Positions 49,671 to 60,946 of a DNA stretch of 64,000 nt are shown piece after piece. Origin of the DNA: Limnanthes douglasii subsp. nivea. Its lineage: Eukaryota > Streptophyta > Magnoliopsida > Brassicales > Limnanthaceae. The position numbers and the translations under genes are program-made. The stretch spans positions 246,161,305 to 246,225,304 of the forward strand of contig JAUPFV010000002.1 of NCBI GenBank assembly GCA_036936605.1, given 5' to 3'. Numbering within the stretch: position 1 is the stretch's first letter; the number at the start of each line of letters is the position of its first letter. The notes under the pieces were generated by a model, which was not told the DNA's origin, ran no database searches, and saw only the letters and a list, made by a program, of their open reading frames with translations.

Positions 49671-51404
49671 CAACGGTACATTCGTCCTTGCGACATGAAC
49701 CATCAAACTAAGTTTCAAATGACTTTTAAGAGTTTAAATCCACCAGATCTATTTACCTAATTATGACCAAAATACAATTAAAATGAAATTTAAGACAGTT
49801 AATCACCTTCATATTGTATTAGGAATACAAAAAGTCATCACGTAAACAAATATGGTCCAAAATCTCATGTTGAGAGCTTTTGTAGCATACACATTTTGAT
49901 GCAAGTTGAATTCTAATAAAATTAATTTGATCATTTTTTGCTAGTTCGCAATAGACAACCTTCCAAACCGAAAAGAAAAATTTATGAGGAACTATAAGTG
50001 TCCATATTGTATCATAATAATAAATCATATATTCGTAAAAATATCCTAATAATTTATGCATTTTCAATCTATTCTTTTTGTCATTTCAATAATTTAACCT
50101 AATAATAAATCATATGTTTATAACTAAAAATAATAGTCTTTTCCATCTATTTTATTTATCATTTCAATGATTTGTCTTAATAATAAACCATATATTTGTG
50201 ATCAGAGATAATAAATAGAGAGTAAATATTAATTTTACATATTTCAATTTACTAAAAGACTCGTAATCATTATAAAATTACAAAACATACAAATAATTTC
50301 GAATATTGTTTCATCATTTATTAAAACTAGGTTTACTTAATAACATGAAATTCAAAGGTTTGATTAACTAAAACATGTGTATACGTTTTTATTTTTGTTG
50401 TTAGATTGTTAGTTACGTATTTAGGAGAGGTAACAAACCATTGATATTTCAAATATATTATTTATTTCCTCGAATTGTATATGGATTGAAATATTTTTTG
50501 TTTTTGTTATAATTGATCCAAATTTGTACAAATTAGATATGAATTATTTTAGAAAAAAATCCTATTTGAGTTTAAAACTTTTGTTTAATAAAAAAATTAA
50601 CAATTTCAAATGTATTACAAATATTTACAGTTTTATTTTAATTATTTTGCAATTTTCAAAAACTTAATATAAGGTATTAATACAAGTTTAGTTGTTGATT
50701 GAATTTATTTTATTAATAATTAATGAAAGATTGAAAAAAACATTATCAATTTTAGCTAAAATATATCCATTCTATTTTTAATATATGTATTCGGTTTCGA
50801 TTTTTTTTTATAAATAAAAATCGTTATAAAATTAAAAAATAACATACATAGTAAAAACATACATGATTAATTTGTTACCTGTATATTAAAATATTATTTA
50901 GATTTGCTAAGACCTATTCTCGACCAACTCATTAACTAAAAACATTCTATCATCGATAGCAAATTACAAGATCAAGGTAAAACAATACTCTATATATATT
51001 TAAATTATTTTATAATTTAATTAAGTTATTTTTATCAAATATAGCATGTACTTATGGTGGGTTATCAAAATTTTATAGTTTTTTAAAGTAAAACTGCTCT
51101 AATTCGTCACGTATAGAAATCGATATTATTCACTGTTATTTATTATGTGCCACAAGTGATAGTTGTCCGAAATATAGTTATACTAAAAATTTATTTTTTT
51201 CTTGTACTTGTTATACTTTATGTCACATGAAGTTCAGAGCACACATAATTCTTATGTACAAAATATGTTTAAAGAACCACAACACATATAACAAAAATAA
51301 AAAAAAATAACTAAAAAATCGATGGTGTCGATGTCATGAATAGAAACCATATGGTTATATGTATCCATCCAACAAGATAAGGTGACAGTTAAATTTAAGA
51401 ACAA

Positions 51405-51413
51405 TTAAAATAT
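51405..51413. repeat. Left 9-bp target site duplication
   Basis: TTAAAATAT, repeated at 52368-52376. The empty site in unit 2 (near 15566) has one copy. Confidence 0.9.
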
Positions 51414-52367
51414 GGGTGAAGCTATTTCCTCCGTAAGATTTTTTATTTCCCCCATATTTCGAAATATACTCCACTTTGTTATTTCCTCCTTAAGAAAAAT
51501 TATTAATTTACCCTTATTTTAATTTTACTTCAAAAACTCATATTTACCTTCTTCTCCAGCAACCATTCAAACACCAAATTTACCTTAATTGTTTTCCAGC
51601 AACCTTCTACTCATCATATTTACTTCCACCCATAAACTCTAATCCAATATAAATACACAGTCATCAATTTTTTTAATCGAGAAAAAAAAACCTAGCGACT
51701 ACTTTCGATGCAAGCAATCTATCAAAGGTAAAAATCTCTCTTAAATCTTTTTTTAATTTATCGGTTGGCAAGAGTTCCATGAAATTGGCTGTACAATGAA
51801 TAACGAGTTCCACAAACTCGATATGCTGAAAAATTACAATTCCCCAACTCCTTTGCTATGATTTTTTTTTAAATTGGTTTCCTACATATTGAGTTCCATG
51901 AATAGATTTGTTGTTTTTTATCAAATTAATTTTATAAAACTTTAGAAATTTGTTTTTATTTGTTTATTTATTTATTTAAAAAAATTAACTTGTTTTTTAT
52001 TTCTCACTCTCCAATATATGTTTGTTGTCATTTTTACAAGATTAAATTGTCTTTTTGGTTGATTTGGTGATGTTTTGAGGTGTTTGGATCTTTGGTTGGA
52101 GTGTCTTCCTTCTTCATGATTAATTTTTAAGAAATTTGAGTTTTTTTTGTTTTTAGGGTTTAATTTTAGAAGTTAAATGATATATGTTCGCTGTAATTTG
52201 ACTTGATGATATGTTTGTTGGAATAAGGGTTGGATAGTGGATAGTGGCATCAAAATATAAATTAAAAAGTAAATTAAGGACAAAAAAGTAAAATCAAATG
52301 TTGAGTATTCTTTTAGAAATTTGAGATGGAGGAAATAATAAATCTTATGGAGGAAATAGCTTCACCC
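51414..52367. mobile_element. Non-autonomous Mutator-like element (954 bp)
   Basis: Both ends carry GGGTGAAGCTATTTCCTCC in inverted orientation, with similarity continuing to about 42 bp at four or five mismatches. A 9-bp target duplication flanks it, and units 1, 2 and the displaced piece show the empty site. The 9-bp duplication and long inverted ends point to a MULE. No transposase frame is present. The interior has a leader-like stretch with 'cgatgcaagcaatctatcaa' followed by a possible donor GGTAAAAATCTC (about 51727), suggesting a captured gene fragment, which I could not identify. Confidence 0.85.
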
Positions 52368-52376
52368 TTAAAATAT
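52368..52376. repeat. Right 9-bp target site duplication
   Basis: TTAAAATAT, identical to 51405-51413. Confidence 0.9.
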
Positions 52377-53517
52377 TGGTATTATTTTTTAGACTTTTAC
52401 CATCAGTTATTAGATTATTATAGTTAAATACTTGAGAGATTTAATATGTAAAAAAACTTTATCAAGAATAAAATTATCATTTATTTATCTTTAATGCATT
52501 TAAAACTGCATTTAAACTCTATTATATATCGGTATTTTATTTATTTTCTCTAACTTGTTTGCATATCATTTATGGTCTGAGACCAAACCAAATCATTATA
52601 TTGTTTTAAATCTATTCATATTTCTTCTCTGTTAATGTCGCATAATATTTTTTAACTTCTAAGTTCAATTAATTTGCAATGTCAATGTTTATTTGTAATA
52701 TTTATCAATATATATTTATTATTAAAGATGATAGTCTTATGCTTAGATGTTAATTTTTATTGTTTGAATTTACTATAAAACAAGTTATTTTATATTTTTT
52801 GTTATTCAAATTTTAGATATGTTTGTTTTAATATTTAAAAATTATCAAATTACATATACTAATACAAATAATTTAGAACATTATTTAATGATTTTGTAAG
52901 ATATTACATGATTTTTAAAAATATATAGCATTTATAATATAAAAAAATATGTTTGAAATAATGGTTTGCAATTTAAAAGTTTAATTAACCAAAACATTTA
53001 TATTATTTTTCTTTTGTTGTTAAAGGGGTTTTTGAATGGTCAATACCAATGAAATTCACATATTTAGGAATTTTGAGGGTGTTGAATAGTTTTATTTTAT
53101 TTCAAATTGGAAGATGGTTTAATAGATTGAAAAACTTGGAGGGTGTAATAGACCGAGCTTATTTTTTTTTATATTTTATTTCAAATATAAGTACCTTTTT
53201 TTAAATTGGAAAAGGGTGTAACAGATTGAAAAATGTTTATTTTTTGTTTTTGTTATTACGTACATTTATAATTTCTATATGAACTATTTGTTACAAATTT
53301 ATATTTTTATAAACCTCCTTGGTGGGAGTGCGAGTATAATTTTATTAGTTTTTCTTATTACGTACAAATTTATTTATTTTTCATTTTAAATGTATAGTTT
53401 ATTTTTTAAATCGTTATAAAATTAAATTCATAGTTTGTGAGGTACGATCTTTCGTTTTTAATTAATTTTGATATTAACCATTTAATCTAAATTAATTATA
53501 TAATAGAAACTAATTAA

Positions 53518-53539
53518 TATATATATATATATATATATT
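53518..53539. repeat. (TA)n microsatellite, unit 4
   Basis: About 22 bp of TA at the site that is ~80 bp in unit 2. Confidence 0.95.
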
Positions 53540-55390
53540 AAATATCAAATAATCAATTTATTAATTGCGGTATTTAAAGTTTTAATTTAAATATTTAATA
53601 AACTATTTAAAATATAACAATAGATTATTATTTCTTAATAGTTTTTAGTATTTTATCTATAAATATATTAAATATCGATTTGTCCAACGATTAGTTTCAA
53701 ATTAGTGGTGGAGCAAATAAGATTTCCGATTTGCCCAATAGGATATCCGATATTCTAAAAGGGTATCTCATTTACCATTAATATTTTTTAAAACAAAATT
53801 TGATTATTTTATCTATAAATACCTCACCTACTTACTTAATCTTAGCTAATCTCTCAAATAATATCTCACACAAATATCTAGTTCCTAAATCTTTCAAATC
53901 AAAAATTTATTTCTACGTAATATCTAGTTCCAAAATCTTTTACACAAATATCTAGTTATTCAAACATTATGCTTCTATAAGTATAAATTTAATTGAATTT
54001 TTTTAAAACAATTAGAGATATGCTTGATAAATCTAATAAATTTTTGAAAATATATAATATTTGAAAATATCTAAAACTATCTACTAACAATTTTAAAATA
54101 TATTGTAGATATCTAGTTACATGATTTGAACTTTTAATTTAATTATATAATAAACTATTTAAAGTATAAAAATTGGATTTTTTTTAGAGTTTTCGGTTAT
54201 TTTATCTATAAATATCTTAGCTACAAACCTAATTTTTGCTCATCTCTCAAACCATATCTCAAACAAATATCTAGTTCTTAAATCTCTCAGATCACAAATA
54301 TATTTTTACATAATATGTAGTTCACAAATCTCTTCCAAGAATATCTAGTTATTCAAGTAAAAATATAATTTAATTAATTTTTTTAGAACAACTAAAGATC
54401 GATATCACTTGAGAAATCTAATAAAATTTTGAAAATATATAGTATTTGAAACTATCTAAATATCTTCTAATATTTTAAATATATATTAAAAATATCTTGT
54501 ACAGAACTTTTAATTTAAATATATAATAAACTATTTAAAATACAAAATTTAAATATATTAATCTATTAATATATTAAATATCGATTGGCCCAAAGTTTAG
54601 TTTTAAATTAGCTGTAGAGCAAATAAGATATCCGATTTTTTGCCAAATAGGATATCGATTTTGCCAAATAAGATATCTAAATTGACAAAAAGGATATAAT
54701 ATTTGCCATTAATATATTTTTTTTAAACCTTCCTATTATTTTATCTATAAATACCTCACCTACTAACTTACTCTTGTCTAATCTATCAAATAATATCTCA
54801 CACAAATATTTAGTTACTAAATCTCTCAATTCACAAATCTATTTCTACCTAATATCAAGTTACCAAATATTTTAAACAAATATATAGTTATTTAAATGTT
54901 TCTATATATATTAATTTAATTGAATTTTTTTAAAACAAATGAAGATATTAATTGAGAAATCCAATAAAATTTTGAAAATATATAATATTTCAAAATATCT
55001 AAAAATCTTTAACCGATTTTAAAATATATTCTAAATATATAGTTACACGATTTGAACTTTTAGGTTAAATATATAAAATAAACTATTTAAAATATAAAAA
55101 TTGGCTTAATTTTGTTTTCTTAATTTTTTGGATAATTTTATCTATAAATATTTTAAATATCGATTTTCTCAACGCTTGGTTTTGAATTAGCCGTTGGGAA
55201 AATAAGATATCTGATTTTGTCAAATAGGATACCCGATTTGCCAAAAAAGGATATCCAATTTAGCAATACATTTTTTTATGAAATTTTTCCGATATTTTAT
55301 TTATAAATACCCTACCTATTAACCTAATCTTCACTCATCTCTCAAATCATATCTCACACACAAATATCTAGTTTCTAAATTTTTCAAAAT
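53540..55390. repeat. gamma block, unit 4
   Basis: Counterpart of 4900-6740 with all TATA-like cores and the GATATC clusters (near 53720, 54625 and 55205). Confidence 0.65.
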
Positions 55391-55849
55391 TATACAATAT
55401 ATCTAATACACTATTTAAAATAAAAATTTAAAATATACAAGTCGGATTAGGCCTAGTTTCAAATTAGCCGCTTCTAGTTTAGGATATATTGATGATTTTG
55501 GGTCAAATTGTATGTACTCAAAAGCCTAATCAATTAGCTGATTTGTTTTTCAATTCAATTACCGTCCATTAGGACAGCCGCCATTCGCATTTATATCGGC
55601 TAATGAAATACTTGGATTTATTTCATGTCACCTAATGAAATATCGTGTTCTTTGTAACTTTTATAGTTGTAATGTATTTATATTTCAAATATCTTTTAAA
55701 ATTACTAGTATTGTTATTATGTTTATTACAATGAAATAATTATTAAGATATCCTGCTTGTTATTATTAATTTTAAATATTTATATATTTTAATAAACATA
55801 TTTGTAAAATAAATATACAAAAAAATTAATTTGAACAAATATTTGTCTA

Positions 55850-56237
55850 AAAACAATTTTTTTGACAAAATTAGTTATCACAAAAACTTTTTAGATTATT
55901 GCGACAAAAATATTGTCTCAATATCATCTATTTATAAAACATTCCTACTGCGATGAAGGTTTTTTTCTCAATAGTTAGTTCAGTTGCAACAAAACACTTT
56001 TTACGGCAAACGTCTTTTTGTCGTTGTATACTATTTGTTACGAAAAAAATATAATTGTCGCTTAAAATAGATTTTGTGGCGTCAAAGTTAAAATTTTGTC
56101 ACATAAAACCTACTGCGAGGGTGCTGTTGCAGCGAAATTCTTGCGACAAAATAATTATCACAGCAATTTTGTTGAGAGAAAACATTAGTTTTTAAGACAA
56201 AAAATATTTGTCACTAAAACTACTTATTGTAGTAGTG
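55850..56237 (-). mobile_element. CACTA-type terminal region remnant, unit 4
   Basis: Counterpart of 7190-7570, ending TTGTAGTAGTG at 56227-56237. Confidence 0.45.
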
Positions 56238-56238
56238 G

Positions 56239-57010
56239 GATCATCTAGTAAAGTACCTAAAAGTGTTAAAATACATGTCTTTAAGCTTCGAAAAATAACC
56301 TACGAACATGATCGAAGAGAGGAAAATTTTGTGGCAGATTCTTTTGCCACAAGTACATATTCTGAGTAACATCCGTGAATTATTACGGTTGACAATCCGT
56401 CAACTGATAAAAATTCAGAGCAGATAGTTGGGATTATTGATAAAGACTTTCAAGTAACTACTTGTGAAAATGAAGATTGAATGCAAGACATAATCAAATC
56501 TTTAGAGAGTGATGAGTTACCAATTGACAAGTCATTATCTAAAAAGTGTGTTTCGAATCTCATGGCTATATTATGTTGGGGGGTTGTCTTGTATAAGAAA
56601 TTATTTAGTAGACCTTTGCTCCGATGTCTAGGTAAAACTAAATTGCAGATGATATTATTAGAGCTTCATGATAGATGGATTTGCACATTGTGGGTATAAA
56701 TCATTAATTAGAAGAGTATTTCTAGCAGGGTATTATTGGCCCACGATATCGTCTGACGCAAAAGAGTTGGTTAAAAAATGTGATACATGTTAATGATTTG
56801 CTAATATAATTCATAACCCTCAAAAGCATATCAGAGGCATTGTCATTTGAATTAGGGGTATTGACCTTGTGGGTCCTCTTCCAATGGCTTACGGGGGGAT
56901 AGACAAAAATCGTGGCAATGGATTATTTTTCTGTATGGGTGGAGGACAAAGGCCAACGATGTAATCAGATTTATTTGGGACATGTCGATGAAAACAACGT
57001 CATTTGGAAC
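56239..57010 (+). pseudogene. Ty3/gypsy pol fragment, decayed, unit 4
   Basis: Counterpart of 7572-8345. The Trp-to-stop change before 56481 and the later shift are shared; unit-specific substitutions (Gln for Pro at the second residue after that stop, Leu for Ser in the YKK-FSRP region) add to it. DLVGPLPMAYG and VAMDYFSVWVE remain readable. Confidence 0.75.
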
Positions 57011-57024
57011 TAAAGTGTCCGTAT

Positions 57025-58815
57025 TGTATCCTAATAATAAATCATACGTTCATATTTATCTTAATAATTTATGCATTCTCAATCTATTTTTTTTTATCAT
57101 TTCAATAATTTAACCTAATAATAAATCATATGTTTTATAACTAAAAATAATAGTATTTTTCATCTATTTTATTTATCATTTCAATGATTTTTCTTAATAA
57201 TAAACCATATATTTGTGATCATAGATAATAAATAGAGAGTAAATATTAATTGTATTTACTATAAGACTCTAATCAATATAAAATTACAAAACGATACAGA
57301 TAATATCGAATATTGTTTTATGATTTATTAGCACTAAGTTAAGTTAATAACATGAAATTCAAAGGTTTGATTAAATAAAAATAAGAGTATTTTTCATCAT
57401 ATGTTCTAAAATTACAAAACCATACAAATAATTTACAATGTTGTTTCGTCATTTATTAAAACTATGTTAACTTAATAACATGAAATTCAGCCGTTTGATT
57501 AACTAAAGCATTTATATGCCTTTTCCTTTTGTTATTAGGGTTTTTCTTTTAAAGTTAAATATTTAGGAGAGGTAACAAACCATTGATATTTCAAATTTAT
57601 TATTTATTTTCTTGAATTGTGTATGCGATTGAAACATTTTTTGTTTTTGTTATAATCGATCCAAATTTGTACAAATTAAATATGAATTATTTTAGAAAAA
57701 AATCCACTTTAAGTTTAAAACTTTTTTTAATAAAAAACTTTAACAATTTTAAATCTATTACAGATATTTGCATTTGTGTTTTAATTAATTTGCAATTTTC
57801 AAAAATTTAATATAAGGTATTAATACAAGTTTAGTTGTTGATTGAAATTATTTAATTAATAATTAATGAAATATTGAAAAAATTGGTATCAATTTTAGCT
57901 AAAATATATAACAATTCTATTTGTAATATCTGTATTCGGTTTGGATTTTATTTTTAAAAATAAAAATAGTTTTAAAAATTAAAAAATAACATACATAGTA
58001 AAAAGCATACATAATTAATTTGTTACCTATGTATTAAGATATTATTTAGACTTGTTAAGACCTATTCTCCACCAACTCATTAACTAAAAACGTTGATCAT
58101 CGATAGCAAATTACAAGATCAAGGTAAAACAATACTTTATATATTTTTCAATTATTTTATGATTTAATTGAAGTTATTTTTATCAAATATAGCCTGTACT
58201 TATCGTGGGTTATCAAAAGTTTATAGCTTTTTAAAATAAAACTGGTGTAATTCGTCAAGTATGAAAATCGATATTATCCACTATTATTTATTATGTGCCA
58301 CAAGTGATAGTTGTCAGAAATATAGTTATACTTAAAACTTTTTTTTCTTGTACTTGTTATACTTTATGTCACATGAAGCTTACGAGCACACATAATTTTT
58401 AAGTACAAAATATTTAAAAAAAACCACAATACATATAACAAAAATAGAAAAATAACTAAAACGTCGATGTCATGAATAGAAATCGTATGGTTATATGTAT
58501 CCATCCAACAAGATAAGGTGACAATTAAATTTAAGAGCAATGATAATATTGGTCTTATTTTTTCGACTTTTACCATCAGTTATTAGATTATCAAATCGGT
58601 TCAATATTTGAGAGATTTAATATGTAAAAAAACTTTATCATAAATAAAATTATCATTCATTTATCTTTAATGCATTTAAACTCTATTTTTTATCTGTATT
58701 TTACTTATTTTCTCTAACTTGTTTGCATATCATTTATGGTTTGGGACAAAATCAAATCATTATATTATTTTTAATTTATTCATATTTCTTCTCCGTTCAT
58801 ATTTTTAATAAATTT
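57025..58815. repeat. beta' block, unit 4
   Basis: Counterpart of 8355-10140; no gene is seen. Confidence 0.7.
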
Positions 58816-59119
58816 TATAATATAAATAGATAAAAATTTGGAAAAAATTTGATGAAAACCGTTACTTTTGTTAAAACTCGAATTAAACTATTATATTTTA
58901 AATTATAAAAAACAATAAATTGTCTTAATATAATTTTTTTAATCTCTAAACTATAGTAAGTCAAGTTTTGTTAATTTTTGAATTTAAAATTATAATGCTA
59001 AACTATTTTATTGCGTTGACACCCATATCCATTATACCTAATTCAACCAAAAGTATAGGATTAATTTTGAAGTTACTATAAACACAACTATAAAAAAACA
59101 TAAAACCATTCATACTTTT

Positions 59120-59320
59120 AAAAAGCTAACTATTTACCGTTACGATTTTATATTAAAAGGTAACTATTTACAGTTAATAAAATATAAAATCATTGAAATT
59201 AATAATAATAAAACATAAATTCATTCATCCGATAATAAAACATTTTGAAAAACTTAACTATTTATAGTTACGGTTTCGTACAAAAAGTTAACTATTTAGA
59301 GTTACGGTTTTATATAAAAT
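59120..59320 (+). promoter_or_regulatory. Iterated GTTAACTATTTA-type motifs upstream of CLE gene 4
   Basis: Four copies as in units 2 and 3, including the last copy that unit 1 lacks. Confidence 0.4.
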
Positions 59321-59674
59321 ATTATTATATTTTAATATATTTTTAAAAGTAATATATAATATATGAATTTTATTATTTATTTTTAATAATAACGTAAACC
59401 AGCCATTCTATTTTTATCCTAAAATATATTAATATTTTAAGTAATAAAATTAATGTAGGAAACAAAACAAATTGGAATCCGAATAAATCCACAATGACGT
59501 ACCACGACCAATCTACTAAGGAAAAATAATCAAAACCATATTTTCGGATATCATAGCATAAATAATGATTAATGAGTAAGAAGAATTTAAATGGTTTTCT
59601 TATTTGCTGATGATTTTATACCTAACAAAAAAATGAAACTAGTATAACTTTGACTTGTTACATAAACACTAGCA

Positions 59675-59681
59675 TATATAT
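59675..59681 (+). promoter_or_regulatory. TATA box of CLE gene 4 (variant)
   Basis: TATATAT instead of TATAAAT, at the same distance from the ATG as in copy 1. A one-base change could lower or leave unchanged promoter strength. Confidence 0.5.
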
Positions 59682-59750
59682 GTAAGACAAAGTTCATATC
59701 CTCCTCCGCATACATTTTTAATCAACCAAACAACGTATTACCATACAATA

Positions 59751-60530
59751 ATGGTTAAACTCAGCATTGTTTTATGTGTTCCTTTGATATTGTTAGTGAT
59801 TTCAGATTATGGAACTGGAAGTGTTGAGGCAAGCGGAACGAAGAAAAACCACGGGTCGATGCAAAAAGCTGAAGAAATATTGTTCCAATCAAATATGAGA
59901 TTGCATGCACATATGATTTCTAATTCCAAACTTTTGGTTCCATCGGGACCAAATCCAAGTCATCCTACTCCACCAGATATGATTTCCAATTCCAAACGCT
60001 TGGTTCCATCCGGACCAAATCCAAGTCATCCTACATTGCCGTATATGATTTCCAATTCCAAACGCTTGGTTCCATCCGGACCAAATCCAAGTCATCCTAC
60101 ACTGCCTCATATGGTTTCCAATTCCAAACGCTTGGTTCCATCGGGACCAAATCCAAGTCATCCTACTCCACCAGATATGATTTCCAATTCCAAACGCTTG
60201 GTTCCATCCGGACCAAATCCAAGTCATCCTACATTGCCGTATATGATTTCCAATTCCAAACGCTTGGTTCCATCCGGACCAAATCCAAGTCATCCTACAC
60301 TGCCTCATATGGTTTCCAATTCCAAACGCTTGGTTCCATCCGGACCAAATCCAAGTCATCCTACACTGCCGGATATGATTTCCAATTCCAAACATTTGGT
60401 TCCATCCGGACCAAATCCGAGTCATCCTACACTGGCCGATATGACTTCCAATTCTAAACGCTTGGTTCCATCTGGACCAAACCCAAGTCATCCTACACTA
60501 CCAAGTATGATTTCTAATTCCAAGCGATAG
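59751..60530 (+). CDS. Multi-CLE-domain secreted peptide precursor, copy 4 (259 aa, nine full units)
   Basis: The longest member: signal peptide, variable region, then nine full 22-residue units and the partial tenth with the shared TAG. Seven units have an unaltered RLVPSGPNPSHP; unit 1 has Leu and unit 8 has His in place of the CLE Arg. It is exactly 66 residues (198 bp, three units) longer than copies 1 and 3. Units 1 and 4 share the private markers TCGGGACC and CCTACTCCACCAGAT, while the left half of unit 4 has the MVSNSK form. So the extra three units arose by unequal exchange between unit 4 and unit 1 sequences. Multi-CLE precursors are known in rice, some other plants and cyst nematode effectors; nine units is high. 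Confidence 0.88.
   Translation: MVKLSIVLCVPLILLVISDYGTGSVEASGTKKNHGSMQKAEEILFQSNMRLHAHMISNSKLLVPSGPNPSHPTPPDMISNSKRLVPSGPNPSHPTLPYMISNSKRLVPSGPNPSHPTLPHMVSNSKRLVPSGPNPSHPTPPDMISNSKRLVPSGPNPSHPTLPYMISNSKRLVPSGPNPSHPTLPHMVSNSKRLVPSGPNPSHPTLPDMISNSKHLVPSGPNPSHPTLADMTSNSKRLVPSGPNPSHPTLPSMISNSKR
59913..60527 (+). repeat. 66-bp coding tandem repeat of CLE copy 4, with a 198-bp duplication
   Basis: Nine full units and 21 bp. Unit positions: 59913, 59979, 60045, 60111, 60177, 60243, 60309, 60375, 60441. Units 2-3 and 5-6 are the duplicated pairs. Confidence 0.95.
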
Positions 60531-60587
60531 GTTCCATCTGGACTAGAACATCATGCGCCAAGTCATCATGGTAATCAAAGCGTGTTA

Positions 60588-60593
60588 AATAAA
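60588..60593 (+). terminator. Poly(A) signal candidate, CLE gene 4
   Basis: AATAAA at the conserved position after the stop. Confidence 0.5.
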
Positions 60594-60946
60594 TGTATTT
60601 TTATAATGATATTTATACATTCAAATTTTATGTTATTTTATTTCCATCTCGTTAATTTTATCTTTTCCAAATTATTATAAATCTTCAATTACCATATGCA
60701 AATATCATCACCTCTAGTAAAAAAAGATGATTTACCGATAAATCCACGACCATTTATCTTATTACTATCTAATTGGTTTATTTCCATCCTGTAATGGTAC
60801 AATCTCTCAACTTACATTATGGTCCATTGATTGAAAGACTTCCCCCAAGAAAAGCATGTGTCGCCAACTCTTTCTCTAGTTCCTTCTTCATCATTCTCCA
60901 ACATACATATTTAATTTGTTATCTTTAGCTTTATATACGTCAATTT

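Larger units (their letters stand above)
47690..60946 (+). repeat. Tandem array unit 4 (13.26 kb)
   Basis: Complete unit: alpha and alpha' (about 47800-49670), spacer, beta (about 50005-52900, split by a Mutator-like element), third alpha copy (52910-53345), (TA)n, gamma (53540-55390), unassigned segment (55435-55800), CACTA-type remnant, gypsy fossil, beta' (57025-58815), CLE gene 4. The extra length comes mostly from the 954-bp element and the longer CLE repeat. Confidence 0.9.

Noticed and set aside
59889..60491. Long Trp-rich open frame on the minus strand of each CLE repeat
   Set aside because: It is the antisense of the 66-bp coding repeat, which happens to lack stops. It has no signal peptide and its length tracks the CLE repeat number.
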